Origin: Pseudomonadota bacterium | GTDB lineage: Bacteria > Pseudomonadota > Alphaproteobacteria > Rhizobiales > Aestuariivirgaceae | NCBI GenBank assembly: GCA_020161855.1 | Contig: JAIUNJ010000002.1 | Location: forward strand, 1-64,000 | Direction: 5' to 3' | DNA: 64,000 nucleotides | Shown here: positions 55,785 through 63,930 of the stretch, one piece after another | Layout: every line of letters begins with the position of its first letter | How positions within the stretch are numbered: the stretch's first letter is position 1 | Position numbers and translations under genes: made by a program | Notes under the pieces: generated by a model | Told to the model about the DNA's origin: nothing | The model's database searches: none | What the model saw: the letters and a program-made list of their open reading frames with translations, nothing else

Positions 55785-55870
55785 TTTCCCCGCCTTACAT
55801 TACGCTCACGTTCATGGCGCATAGGGTTGTGTCGGCAAGAACTGTGAACAACGACTTCTGGAGTGGCAAG

Positions 55871-56032
55871 ATGATCAAGTTCTTCAAGGATGAATCCGGC
55901 GCAACTGCGATCGAATATGGCCTCATAGCCACAACGATGGGCATGGCACTGATCGCAGTGATGCCGACCCTCGTGTCAGCGATCAGCGACCGCTTTACGA
56001 TCCTTGCCTCGGACCTTGCCGGCGGCTCCTGA
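55871..56032 (+). CDS. Flp/Fap-type pilin, isolated
   Basis: A 53-residue type IVb pilin: MIKFFKDESGATAIEYGLIATTMG with the prepilin cleavage site after Gly and the E at +5, then a hydrophobic helix. ATG 55871 gives the normal short leader. No tad/cpa assembly genes are in the window, so it would need machinery encoded elsewhere. A terminator follows. Confidence 0.92.
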   Translation: MIKFFKDESGATAIEYGLIATTMGMALIAVMPTLVSAISDRFTILASDLAGGS

Positions 56033-56056
56033 TCCCCGGACGCCCTCCAGTACAAC

Positions 56057-56080
56057 GGCGCCCCTCTCTGGGCGCCTTTC
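56057..56080 (+). terminator. Terminator after the Flp pilin gene
   Basis: GGCGCCC and GGGCGCC form a perfect 7-bp stem with a 6-base loop, followed by TTTC. The T-run is short but the position between convergent genes fits. Confidence 0.65.
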
Positions 56081-56118
56081 TGCCTGTGGTTGGCCGAACC
56101 TGATCAGCCGCGCTTTCC

Positions 56119-56817
56119 CTAGCCAGCCAACTGGTTGTGCTTGCGCGCCATGAAGGACTTGGCCGTCTCTACGGCGACCGCAGCATCACGGCAGTAAGCG
56201 TCAGCGCCAATCGCCTTGGCGAAATCTTCGTTCAGCGGCGCACCGCCGACCAACACCGTATAGTCGTCGCGAATGCCCTTTTCCTTCATCGTGTCGATCA
56301 CGACCTTCATATAAGGCATCGTCGTCGTCAGCAGCGCAGACATGCCCAGGATGTCGGGCTTGTGCTGCTCCATGGCATCAAGATACTTCTCGACAGGGTT
56401 GTTGATGCCCAGGTCGATCACCTCGAAGCCCGCACCTTCCATCATCATGCCGACAAGGTTCTTGCCGATGTCGTGAATGTCGCCCTTGACGGTTCCGATC
56501 ACCATCTTGCCGAGGCGCGGGGCGCCGGTGGCGATGAGCAGTGGCCTCAGGATGAACATCCCGGCCTTCATCGAATTGGCGGCCAACAGCACTTCCGGCA
56601 CGAAGAGAATGCCGTCACGGAAATCGATACCGACGATGCGCATGCCTTCGACCAGCGCTTCGGTCAAAACCTTGTAGGGCGCCCAGCCACGGCCCAGCAG
56701 AATATGAACACCCGCCTCGACCTCTTCCTTGAGGCCATCATACAGATCGTCGTGAATCTGCTGCGTCAGTTCCTCATCATTCAGGGAATTCAGGTCAAGA
56801 TCGCCAGCATCGCTCAT
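56119..56817 (-). CDS. Corrinoid (B12-binding) methyl carrier protein, MttC/MtbC type
   Basis: A 232-residue two-domain methyl carrier: an N-terminal helical cap (residues about 10-100, EALVEGMRIVGIDFRDGILFVPEVL) and a Rossmann B12 domain with the cobalt-ligand motif DIHDIGKNLV. It ends with the loop VLVGGAPLNEDFAKAIGAD. It is the only corrinoid protein in the window and is therefore the likely methyl acceptor for both MttB-like enzymes, though it is transcribed alone. Confidence 0.95.
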   Translation of the reverse strand: MSDAGDLDLNSLNDEELTQQIHDDLYDGLKEEVEAGVHILLGRGWAPYKVLTEALVEGMRIVGIDFRDGILFVPEVLLAANSMKAGMFILRPLLIATGAPRLGKMVIGTVKGDIHDIGKNLVGMMMEGAGFEVIDLGINNPVEKYLDAMEQHKPDILGMSALLTTTMPYMKVVIDTMKEKGIRDDYTVLVGGAPLNEDFAKAIGADAYCRDAAVAVETAKSFMARKHNQLAG

Positions 56818-56962
56818 GGATCACTCCGGGGGGTCGCACTCGAACCACAAATATAGCTTCCGCAGCGCCAAAAACCGCGCCACGCCGCGACTTCCCCATG
56901 CCGGAAAGCGACGGGCAAGACAAGGACTTATCAGGAAGGCCGAAGGCGGATAAAGAGCTGCC

Positions 56963-58201
56963 ATGACTCACACCCTCGACATTGCCGCCATCCGCGCCCG
57001 CTTCCCCGCCCTTGCCCTCCGGGACAACGACACAGCCCGGATTTACTTCGATAATCCGGCAGGAACCCAGGTTCCGACCGAAGTGGTGGAGCGGACCACG
57101 GAGGCCCTGCTACGCAAGAATGCCAATCTCGGTGGCTACTTCCGCACGACAGTCGATGCAGACGCGCTGGTGAACGATGCTCACCAGGCTGTTGCCGATC
57201 TTTACGGTGCGGCCTCCGCGGCAGAGATCATCTTCGGCCAGAACATGACGACGCTGACGCTGCATATGTCTCGCTGCCTTGGACGCTCCTTCAACGCGGG
57301 GGATGAAATTGTCCTGTCGCGCATGGACCATGACGCCAATGTCGCGCCCTGGCTGCTGCTTGCCGAGGACAAAGGCCTCACTGTTCGCTGGATGGATTTC
57401 GATCCCGGAACTTTCGAGTTTCCGGACGATGCGCTGGAAAAGGTGCTGTCGCCGCGCACAAAGCTCGTGGCGCTTGGCTATGCCTCGAACTGCACCGGCA
57501 CAATCAATGACGTAAAGCGTTTCTGCGCCCAAGCGCGGGCGGCGGGGGCACTTTCCTATGTCGATGCCGTGCAGTTCGCCCCTCACGGACTTGTCGACGT
57601 GCAGGACATCGGCTGCGATTTTCTGGTGTCTTCGGCCTACAAGTGGTTCGGGCCGCATATGGGAATCCTGTGGGGCCGCGAAGCGCTTCTCAAGCAGACA
57701 TTCGGCTACAAGGTCCGTCCGGCTGGCGAAGATCTGCCCCACAAGTTTGAAACTGGCACATTGTCTCACGAAGGCATGGCTGGGTGCCTCGGGGCTGTCG
57801 AATACCTGGGCTCGCTCGGCACCGGCGGCGATGCCCGGACACGCATCAAGAGTGCCTGGAAGACATTGGAAGCTTACGAGCAGGCGCTGACACTGCACCT
57901 GATCAATGCCATCAAGCCGGTCAAAGGCCTCAAGATTCAGGGCATCACCTCGGCCAATGCCATGCACCGGCGCGTGCCGACGGTCTCTTTCACCATTGAC
58001 GGCAAGACGCCGGAGAGCCTGGCCCGGCACTTTGCGGCCGAGAACATCTTTGTCTGGTCTGGTCACAATTACGCTGTCGAACCGGTGGGCCGCCTCGGCC
58101 TGCTCGACAAGGGCGGCGTGCTTCGCGTCGGCCTCGCCCACTACAACACCACAGAGGAGGTCGACCAGTTCGTGGCCTCCCTGTACCGCGCCATCCAGTG
58201 A
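56963..58201 (+). CDS. Cysteine desulfurase-like class V aminotransferase, VC1184 subfamily
   Basis: A 412-residue PLP enzyme of fold type I. The PLP lysine lies in SSAYKWFGPHMG, with an Asp in VDAVQFAPHG that pairs with the ring nitrogen. The opening IRARFPALALRD and YFDNPAGTQVP match the VC1184-type subfamily. The mobile Cys loop of SufS-type desulfurases is not evident, so real desulfurase activity is doubtful. It is followed after 7 bases by a sugar dehydrogenase-like gene. Confidence 0.88.
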   Translation: MTHTLDIAAIRARFPALALRDNDTARIYFDNPAGTQVPTEVVERTTEALLRKNANLGGYFRTTVDADALVNDAHQAVADLYGAASAAEIIFGQNMTTLTLHMSRCLGRSFNAGDEIVLSRMDHDANVAPWLLLAEDKGLTVRWMDFDPGTFEFPDDALEKVLSPRTKLVALGYASNCTGTINDVKRFCAQARAAGALSYVDAVQFAPHGLVDVQDIGCDFLVSSAYKWFGPHMGILWGREALLKQTFGYKVRPAGEDLPHKFETGTLSHEGMAGCLGAVEYLGSLGTGGDARTRIKSAWKTLEAYEQALTLHLINAIKPVKGLKIQGITSANAMHRRVPTVSFTIDGKTPESLARHFAAENIFVWSGHNYAVEPVGRLGLLDKGGVLRVGLAHYNTTEEVDQFVASLYRAIQ

Positions 58202-58208
58202 GGATACC

Positions 58209-59147
58209 ATGGTCTACCGCATTGCCGTCGCCGGTCTCGGAAAGATCGCCAACGACCAGCACCTCCCCTGCATCGCCAAGAACAAGAACTTCAAGCTGGT
58301 GGCTGGTGTAAGCCGCCACGCCAGGATCGACAGCGTCCCCTGCTTCGAGTCATTGGCCGGGCTTCGCGCCAGCAAGATCGCAGTGGATGCGGTAGCGCTG
58401 TGCACACCACCTGCGGTGAGGCTGGCATTGGCCCGCGAGGTTCTCGATGCCGGCTGGCATCTGCTCATCGAGAAGCCGCCGACACCTACAGTCGGCGAAC
58501 TGATCAGCATGGAGGCCTATGCCCGCAAGAAGAAGCGCGTGCTCTATGCCACCTGGCATTCGCGCTATAACGCTTCCGTTGATGAGGCGAAAAAACGCCT
58601 CAAGGGCAAGCGGGTGTCGCACCTCCGTGTGACCTGGAAGGAAGATGTCAATCGCTGGCATCCCGGCCAGGAGTGGATCTGGCAGCCCGGTGGCTTCGGT
58701 GTCTTCGATCCGGGCATCAATGCGCTCTCGATTGTCACCAAGATCCTGCCTGAACCCATCTTCGTCGAAAGCGCTACGATCGAAGTGCCGTCGAATTCTG
58801 CAACGCCGATCGGCGCCGACATCCGGTTCAAGCGCGGCGATGGCGAACAAGCGGATCTATCTGCTGTCTTCGATTGGCGGCAGCGCGGCGAGCAGATCTG
58901 GGAAATGGAGATCGCGACGCGCGATGGATTGAAGCTCGAGTTGAAGAAGGGTGGTTCCGTTCTCCTCGTCAACGGCAAGACCGTTCGCGAAGCGCCGCTC
59001 GAAGAATATGAAATGATCTACGCGAAGTTTGCGCGGCTGTTGAAAGCGAAGAAGTCCGATGTGGACCCCTCGCCGCTGCAACTCGTGTCCGACTGCTTCA
59101 TGCTGGGCAAGCCGGTGGTCGTAGACGCCTTCAGGTGGTCGGTCTGA
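58209..59147 (+). CDS. Gfo/Idh/MocA oxidoreductase, galactose/arabinose 1-dehydrogenase-like
   Basis: A 312-residue NAD(P) dehydrogenase. Rossmann motif AGLGKIANDQHLP at the N-terminus, EKPP near residue 90, and the blocks LYATWHSRYN, RVTWKEDVNRWHPGQEW and GGFGVFDPGINALSI match D-galactose/L-arabinose 1-dehydrogenases. The substrate may be a sugar or a sugar-like compound. It is probably co-transcribed with the aminotransferase-like gene. Relation to the methyl-transfer genes is unclear. Confidence 0.88.
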   Translation: MVYRIAVAGLGKIANDQHLPCIAKNKNFKLVAGVSRHARIDSVPCFESLAGLRASKIAVDAVALCTPPAVRLALAREVLDAGWHLLIEKPPTPTVGELISMEAYARKKKRVLYATWHSRYNASVDEAKKRLKGKRVSHLRVTWKEDVNRWHPGQEWIWQPGGFGVFDPGINALSIVTKILPEPIFVESATIEVPSNSATPIGADIRFKRGDGEQADLSAVFDWRQRGEQIWEMEIATRDGLKLELKKGGSVLLVNGKTVREAPLEEYEMIYAKFARLLKAKKSDVDPSPLQLVSDCFMLGKPVVVDAFRWSV

Positions 59148-59162
59148 TTGACTTTGAAGGCG

Positions 59163-59438
59163 CTAGCGCCGCAAGCGATAGCGCCATTCATTGGCCTCAT
59201 GCCTGAGTCTGTGCCGCTGCAACAGGTCGTCTGGCAGGTTCAGATCGCGCAAATGGGCCTCCGACAGACCCTGGAGATCCAGCCGCGCACCTGTCGACCG
59301 GCGGATCCCTATATTCCCGAGTAAATTCAAAAAGATATTGAGTGTTCCGGTCATCTCGCGACGCGCCTCCGCATTGGATGTCTCGCATTCTGCTGCCTCG
59401 ACCAGGAAAACTCCAACGCGAAACCTGGCATAAGCCAT
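59163..59438 (-). CDS. DUF1127 domain protein
   Basis: A 91-residue small protein with a C-terminal DUF1127 motif (LSEAHLRDLNLPDDL), an Arg-rich segment typical of alphaproteobacterial small RNA-linked or phosphate-response proteins. ATG 59438. It lies between two plus-strand genes and starts 22 bases from the LysR gene, so the promoters overlap. Confidence 0.7.
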   Translation of the reverse strand: MAYARFRVGVFLVEAAECETSNAEARREMTGTLNIFLNLLGNIGIRRSTGARLDLQGLSEAHLRDLNLPDDLLQRHRLRHEANEWRYRLRR

Positions 59439-59460
59439 CAATCTGCTTTATGTCTTGGCA

Positions 59461-60348
59461 ATGAGTGCTTCCCCACCACTGCAGGCTGTTCGCGTCTTCG
59501 AGGCCGTCGCCCGTCACGGCAATTTCACGCGGGCAGCGGCCGAACTGAACATGACCCAGTCGGCGGTCAGCTATCAGATCCGCCTGATCGAACGGCACGC
59601 AGGCACCATCCTGTTTATCCGCCAGGCGCGGGGTGTTGCCCTGACGGCCGAAGGCCAGCGCATCTTTCCGATCATCCGGCAAAGCCTTCTCGACATCGGC
59701 AACGCCTTCCGCAACCTGAAGGACGATCGCGAAAATCTTCTGGTGATCACCACCATGCCAACCATCGCCAACGCATGGCTCGCGCCTCGTCTTGGGTCTC
59801 TGCAAATGGAGCATCCAAACCTCGCCGTGAGGCTCCATATCGGCAACGACGTCATGGACCTGTCAGCAGGCGACATCGACGTCGCCATCCGCTCCGGCAA
59901 AGGCAATTGGCCAGGCGTCACCAGCCACCATCTTCTCGATCAGAACTTCATCGCTGTTGCGAGCCCAGCCTATTTGGCGCGCGAAGGAACGCCAGAGACA
60001 GCCGCTGCGCTGCTCGATCACGTCATCATCGCGCCCACCGATGACTGGTGGGCCATCTGGCTTGCCAAGGCAGGCTATCATAGGCCCATTGCCTTCAAGA
60101 GACCGGGTGTCGACGTCGAAACACAGCAGATGAGTGTTCGTCTTGCATTGTCCGGGCAAGGCATCACGCTGGCCACACCAGCCTTCATCCGGCAGGAGCT
60201 GTCCCAGGGCCATTTGCTGCAAGTCCTCGATGTCGAGGCCACATCCGGGCTGAGCTACCATGTTGCCTATGCCAAGGCGCGTGCGGACAGCCGCAAGATC
60301 AGGCTCTTTCGCGACTGGGCCCTCGGTCAGGCCCGCGGCAACAGCTAG
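59461..60348 (+). CDS. LysR-type transcriptional regulator (GcvA-like)
   Basis: A 295-residue LTTR with an N-terminal winged helix (LQAVRVFEAVARHGNFTRAAAELNMTQSAVSYQI) and a C-terminal sensing domain. ATG 59461; a TTG at 59455 is weaker. Target unknown, possibly the neighbouring DUF1127 gene or the aminotransferase-dehydrogenase pair. Stop shares CTAG with the AAA gene. Confidence 0.92.
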   Translation: MSASPPLQAVRVFEAVARHGNFTRAAAELNMTQSAVSYQIRLIERHAGTILFIRQARGVALTAEGQRIFPIIRQSLLDIGNAFRNLKDDRENLLVITTMPTIANAWLAPRLGSLQMEHPNLAVRLHIGNDVMDLSAGDIDVAIRSGKGNWPGVTSHHLLDQNFIAVASPAYLAREGTPETAAALLDHVIIAPTDDWWAIWLAKAGYHRPIAFKRPGVDVETQQMSVRLALSGQGITLATPAFIRQELSQGHLLQVLDVEATSGLSYHVAYAKARADSRKIRLFRDWALGQARGNS

Positions 60349-61118
60349 GTTTCAGCTTTGTCGTCGCCCAGAAGCCGCCGCAGCATAGCTTGCGGGCGCT
60401 CCAGAAACGTCCGGGTGATCTGAACGTGCTCGGTTTCGTCAAAACTCACCTGTTGAATGCCGTTCTCGCTGATCTGGTAGATGCAGGCATCCGGATAGGC
60501 CATGAGGATCGGCGAATGGGTGGCGATGATGAACTGGGAATTGTCATCGGCCAGTTCCTTCATCCGCACGAGCATCGCAAGCTGCCGCATCGGTGAGAGC
60601 GCCGCCTCGGGTTCGTCGAGGATGTAGAGGCCGTTGCCACGCAAGCGGTTTTCGAGCAGCGCCATGAAAGACTCGCCATGCGATTGCTCATGCAGCGAGA
60701 CGCCGCCATAGGACGAGATCACGGGCGGAGAAAATCCCGGTTCCCGGTCCAGTGCATCGATGTTGCTGGCCACGTTGAAGTAGCTTTCGGCCCGCAGGAA
60801 AAAGCCGTCACGGGCGCGCTTCACGCCCTTCACCAGCCGCAGTGCCTTGTGCAGGTCGGAGTGTGCCTTGACCGTTGCGAAATTGAAGTTCTTCGAGCCA
60901 CCCTCGGCGTTGAAGCCCCAGGCTACCGCCAGGGCCTCGATCAAGGTGGATTTGCCCGAGCCATTCTCGCCGACGAGGAACGTCACCTTTGGATGGAAGG
61001 TGATTTCCGCGAAGTCGCGCAATACAGGCAGCGAAAATGGATAGACCTTGTGATCAGGAATGCGCTCAGCGAGCAGCTGGGCCTTCAGAAGATAGTGCCT
61101 GGCCTCAAAGGCCTTCAC
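60345..61118 (-). CDS. AAA ATPase (SMC/RecF-like, AAA_21 type)
   Basis: A 257-residue ABC/SMC-type ATPase: Walker A VGENGSGKST near residue 55, signature-like SHGESFMALLENRLRG and Walker B LYILDEPEAALSP, then IATHSPILMAYP. Start GTG 61118 lies 4 bases after the homocysteine methyltransferase stop; a longer reading into that gene is not family-like. Role unknown; similar ATPases act in gene-regulatory or defence contexts, but no partner nuclease is present. Confidence 0.8.
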   Translation of the reverse strand: MKAFEARHYLLKAQLLAERIPDHKVYPFSLPVLRDFAEITFHPKVTFLVGENGSGKSTLIEALAVAWGFNAEGGSKNFNFATVKAHSDLHKALRLVKGVKRARDGFFLRAESYFNVASNIDALDREPGFSPPVISSYGGVSLHEQSHGESFMALLENRLRGNGLYILDEPEAALSPMRQLAMLVRMKELADDNSQFIIATHSPILMAYPDACIYQISENGIQQVSFDETEHVQITRTFLERPQAMLRRLLGDDKAET

Positions 61119-61122
61119 ACCA

Positions 61123-62136
61123 TCAGCCCCTGCGGCGCTCGCGGCGGGCAGCCCCTTCCGCAGCCTTGTCGAGCCCCTTGGCAAGCTCTGACACCGGCCC
61201 AAGCTTGGTTTCCACCAGTTCCAGTGTCGGCATCGGCCCTTTGGTGTGGCCTTCGAGGGCCCGGCGCATGGAGGCAAGGTGCTCCGGGCTGGTGCCACAG
61301 CACCCGCCGATGATCCGCGCCCCGCTGTCGAAGGCGATGCGGGCATAGTCCGCCATCAGCTCCGGCGTCCCCGAGTAGTGGATGCTGCCATCGACATATT
61401 GCGGAATGCCGCAGTTGCCCTTGGCCACCACAGCCGCATCCGGCCGCGCCTTGGCGATCCCCATCACGGTGGCCACGAGCTCGGACGCGCCGACACCGCA
61501 ATTGGCCCCGATGGCCACAGGCTGCACCGGCAATGACGCCGCGATGTTGCCAAAGGCTGCAGGCGTGATGCCCATCATCGTCCGTCCATTGGTGTCGAAA
61601 CTCATCGTGGTGACGATCGGAAGCCCTGCCTGCGCGGCACCTTCAACGGCCGCACGCAGCTCCTCCTCGGAGGACATGGTTTCGATCCAGAGCACATCCA
61701 CGCCGCCATCCTTCAGCGCCATGGCCTGCTCGGCGAAAGCAGCGACACCTTCCTCATGCGGCATTGTCCCGACAGGCATGAAAATCTCGCCGGTCGGCCC
61801 GATGGAGCCGCCAACATAAACATCACGTCCGGCCGCGTCGGCCTCTGCGCGCGCATTGCCCGCCGCGGCTACGTTGATCTCATGCACCTGATCCTGGGCG
61901 TTGTGCAGCTTCAGGCGGTGCCTATTGCCTCCGAAAGTGTTGGTCAGAACGATGTCGGCACCCGCCTCGATGAAGCGCCGGTGCAGCGAACGCACCCGGT
62001 CCGGATGCTCAAAGTTCCACATTTCCGGGGCATCCCCGGAGACCAGCCCCATCTGGAAATAGTTGGTACCGGTGGCACCGTCAGCGAGCAGCCATGGGCG
62101 GGTGGCGAGTGCTTCAGTAAACGACTGGCGCGGCAT
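61123..62136 (-). CDS. Homocysteine S-methyltransferase, betaine-homocysteine type (copy 2)
   Basis: A 337-residue S-methyltransferase resembling bacterial betaine-homocysteine methyltransferases. N-terminal LLADGATGTNYFQMGL, zinc Cys in GANCGVGASE and GGCCGTSPEH, plus TNTFGGNRHRLKLH and GPTGEIFMPVG. ATG 62136 was chosen. A striking palindrome lies just upstream. It would use a methyl donor to make methionine. It is the second such enzyme in the window. Confidence 0.9.
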   Translation of the reverse strand: MPRQSFTEALATRPWLLADGATGTNYFQMGLVSGDAPEMWNFEHPDRVRSLHRRFIEAGADIVLTNTFGGNRHRLKLHNAQDQVHEINVAAAGNARAEADAAGRDVYVGGSIGPTGEIFMPVGTMPHEEGVAAFAEQAMALKDGGVDVLWIETMSSEEELRAAVEGAAQAGLPIVTTMSFDTNGRTMMGITPAAFGNIAASLPVQPVAIGANCGVGASELVATVMGIAKARPDAAVVAKGNCGIPQYVDGSIHYSGTPELMADYARIAFDSGARIIGGCCGTSPEHLASMRRALEGHTKGPMPTLELVETKLGPVSELAKGLDKAAEGAARRERRRG

Positions 62137-62152
62137 ATTCGTTGTCCTCGAA

Positions 62153-62176
62153 CTATATAAAGAGTTCTTTATATAG
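62153..62176. promoter_or_regulatory. Long AT-rich palindrome before the homocysteine methyltransferase
   Basis: CTATATAAAGA-GT-TCTTTATATAG has perfect 11-base arms with a 2-base centre. It spans the last bases of the MBL gene (stop 62169-62171) and lies 17 bases before ATG 62136. The TATAAAGA/TCTTTATA core is the kind of site used by ArsR-type regulators of the methionine cycle (SahR/MetR-like); this match is from memory. AT-rich arms argue against a classic terminator. Confidence 0.6.
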
Positions 62177-63020
62177 ATTCCGACGGCTGCTGCCAAGACG
62201 CAAATGCGTGCGGCGCCGTCAGCAGGTACATGCGTTCATTGACCTCGATCCGCTCCGGCCGATCACCGCTTTTCTTCAGATTTTCCAAAGTGGTTAGCAG
62301 GTCTTTCAAATCCTGTTTGTAAAGGCGGGGTGCATCATGCCGGCCATCGTCGTCGGGCTTTCCATGTGCCCCAAAGATCAGCGTATCGTCGCCCACCAGT
62401 GCCAGCAGCTCCTCAACCACCCGCAGATAGGCGGCCAGATCCGCCCCACGCACCTGTCCATACAGCGCACCGAGATAGATGTAGTCCGCCGCCAGCAGAA
62501 GGTTTGCCAGCGGGTCCCATAGCGCAACATGATCGGGCGCATGCCCCGGCGTGTGCAATATCTCTAACACTCGGCCACCGAGGTCAATCTTGTGCCCGAT
62601 AGGCCACCACTGCTGCACACGCATTGGCTTCCAGGTCATGCCCTCGAGATGGCCGAGAAAGCGCTCGCCGGGCTCGAACAGGATGCCGTTCCGTTCGTGC
62701 GCACGCAGCAGCGGCAGGTCGGCCACGGCGACATCGTCGAAGCGATGCAGGTTCCCCACATGGTCGAAATGCATGTGTGAGCAGAAAGCCGTCACCGGCA
62801 GTGGCGTAAGCGCCCGCACGACTTCCGTGATGTCGCGGACACCGGGGCCTGTGTCGAACATCAATGCACGCTCGGTTCCCGCCACCAGATAGTTCCAGTT
62901 CAACTGGTGAAAGCGCGGCTCGCCAATCGCCGTCACGCCCGGTGCAACCTCGCGGATGGCGAACCAGTCATCAAACCAGCGAACACCGGGGGCGAGCATG
63001 TCAGGCATTTGCCAGTCCAT
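62169..63020 (-). CDS. Metallo-beta-lactamase fold hydrolase
   Basis: A 283-residue MBL-superfamily enzyme. Zinc motif CSHMHFDHVG (HxHxDH, near residues 81-86), then HTPGHAPDHVALWD and a late GAHGKPD with His. Substrate is unknown; thioesters, lactones and glyoxalase-type substrates occur in the family. It overlaps the DmsC gene by 20 bases and follows it on the same strand. Confidence 0.9.
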   Translation of the reverse strand: MDWQMPDMLAPGVRWFDDWFAIREVAPGVTAIGEPRFHQLNWNYLVAGTERALMFDTGPGVRDITEVVRALTPLPVTAFCSHMHFDHVGNLHRFDDVAVADLPLLRAHERNGILFEPGERFLGHLEGMTWKPMRVQQWWPIGHKIDLGGRVLEILHTPGHAPDHVALWDPLANLLLAADYIYLGALYGQVRGADLAAYLRVVEELLALVGDDTLIFGAHGKPDDDGRHDAPRLYKQDLKDLLTTLENLKKSGDRPERIEVNERMYLLTAPHAFASWQQPSESI

Positions 63021-63927
63021 AGTAGAGGTTCACGACGTGCACTGCCTCTGCGAAGAAGAGCCAGCGCTCGATAACTGCGGCAGCGAGGGCAGCCACGGCA
63101 AGCCCGAAGGATAGCCACGGGCTCAGCAAGGCGGCAAGCACGGCAAAGACAATGGCCATCGCTAGCAACAGGAACACGAGGCGCCGCAGCTTTTGTGCAT
63201 GGCGGCGGGCCACGGCATAGCCCATTTCCTTCTGGATGAAGTTGATGTTCGTATGCGGCACTTCCCACTGGCGCACACCGGGGCCGAGGCCGGTGGCCGC
63301 CGCCATTGAGTGCTTGCGTGGGGCATTGTCGATCGAGTGCCAGTAGGCAAACTTCAGGATCAGCACCGCCACCAGCGCCACCACAGCCAGTACGATCTGA
63401 AACCACTGGAACCTGCCAAAGAGTGTCGCAATGGGAGCAAGCAGGGCCGCACCGGTCGCCAGCCCGAAAACCAGATATACCGGCACCGTCAGGCCATGAT
63501 GCCATTGCGGGATGGTTTTGAGGGAGGAATAGATCTTGCCGGTGCAGAACACCGTCACGCCGCTCATGATGGCCGTGGCCCAGCCCAGCGGCCCAATCAG
63601 TGATGGCCAATCCACGAGTCCTGACCAGACAAGCCCAAATGCCAATGCGACGGGATAGGTGACAACGGCCGCCACACCCTCGCGGGAGAGCCAGGATGAG
63701 CGCCACTGCGAAAAGGCGCGCCAGGCTCGCTCCGGATGACCGAGATGGAACGTCGAGGACAGCAGCCCCACCGTGATCAGTGCCAGCGCTATGAACAGCG
63801 CGACCAGCGCAAAAGCCAGTGACGAAGCCTGTCCATGCTGCACGCCAACCAGCCCGAGCAGCGCCAGAAGCCCGTAGCCTGCTCCCGAAGACGTCGTGAA
63901 GAGGATCACAGAGTAGGCCGGATTCAT
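63001..63927 (-). CDS. dmsC: DMSO-reductase-type membrane anchor subunit
   Basis: A 308-residue membrane protein with eight hydrophobic helices, matching the DmsC/YnfH anchor that holds the molybdenum reductase and passes quinol electrons (NPAYSVILFTTSSGAGYGL, LGHPERAWRAFSQWRSSWLSREG). ATG 63927 is 3 bases after the upstream gene's stop. The catalytic A subunit is not in the window. Confidence 0.9.
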   Translation of the reverse strand: MNPAYSVILFTTSSGAGYGLLALLGLVGVQHGQASSLAFALVALFIALALITVGLLSSTFHLGHPERAWRAFSQWRSSWLSREGVAAVVTYPVALAFGLVWSGLVDWPSLIGPLGWATAIMSGVTVFCTGKIYSSLKTIPQWHHGLTVPVYLVFGLATGAALLAPIATLFGRFQWFQIVLAVVALVAVLILKFAYWHSIDNAPRKHSMAAATGLGPGVRQWEVPHTNINFIQKEMGYAVARRHAQKLRRLVFLLLAMAIVFAVLAALLSPWLSFGLAVAALAAAVIERWLFFAEAVHVVNLYYGLANA

Positions 63928-63930
63928 TGT

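Noticed and set aside
57110-58210. 366-codon minus-strand frame over the aminotransferase gene
   Set aside because: Antisense shadow of a PLP enzyme with a clear lysine motif.
59159-59170. GGCGCTAGCGCC palindrome after the Gfo/Idh gene as terminator
   Set aside because: It has no loop and no T-run, and overlaps the end of the DUF1127 coding region.
60345-61118. Anti-phage defence ATPase
   Set aside because: An SMC-like ATPase alone, without nuclease or toxin partner, and beside metabolic genes, is too little for a defence call.
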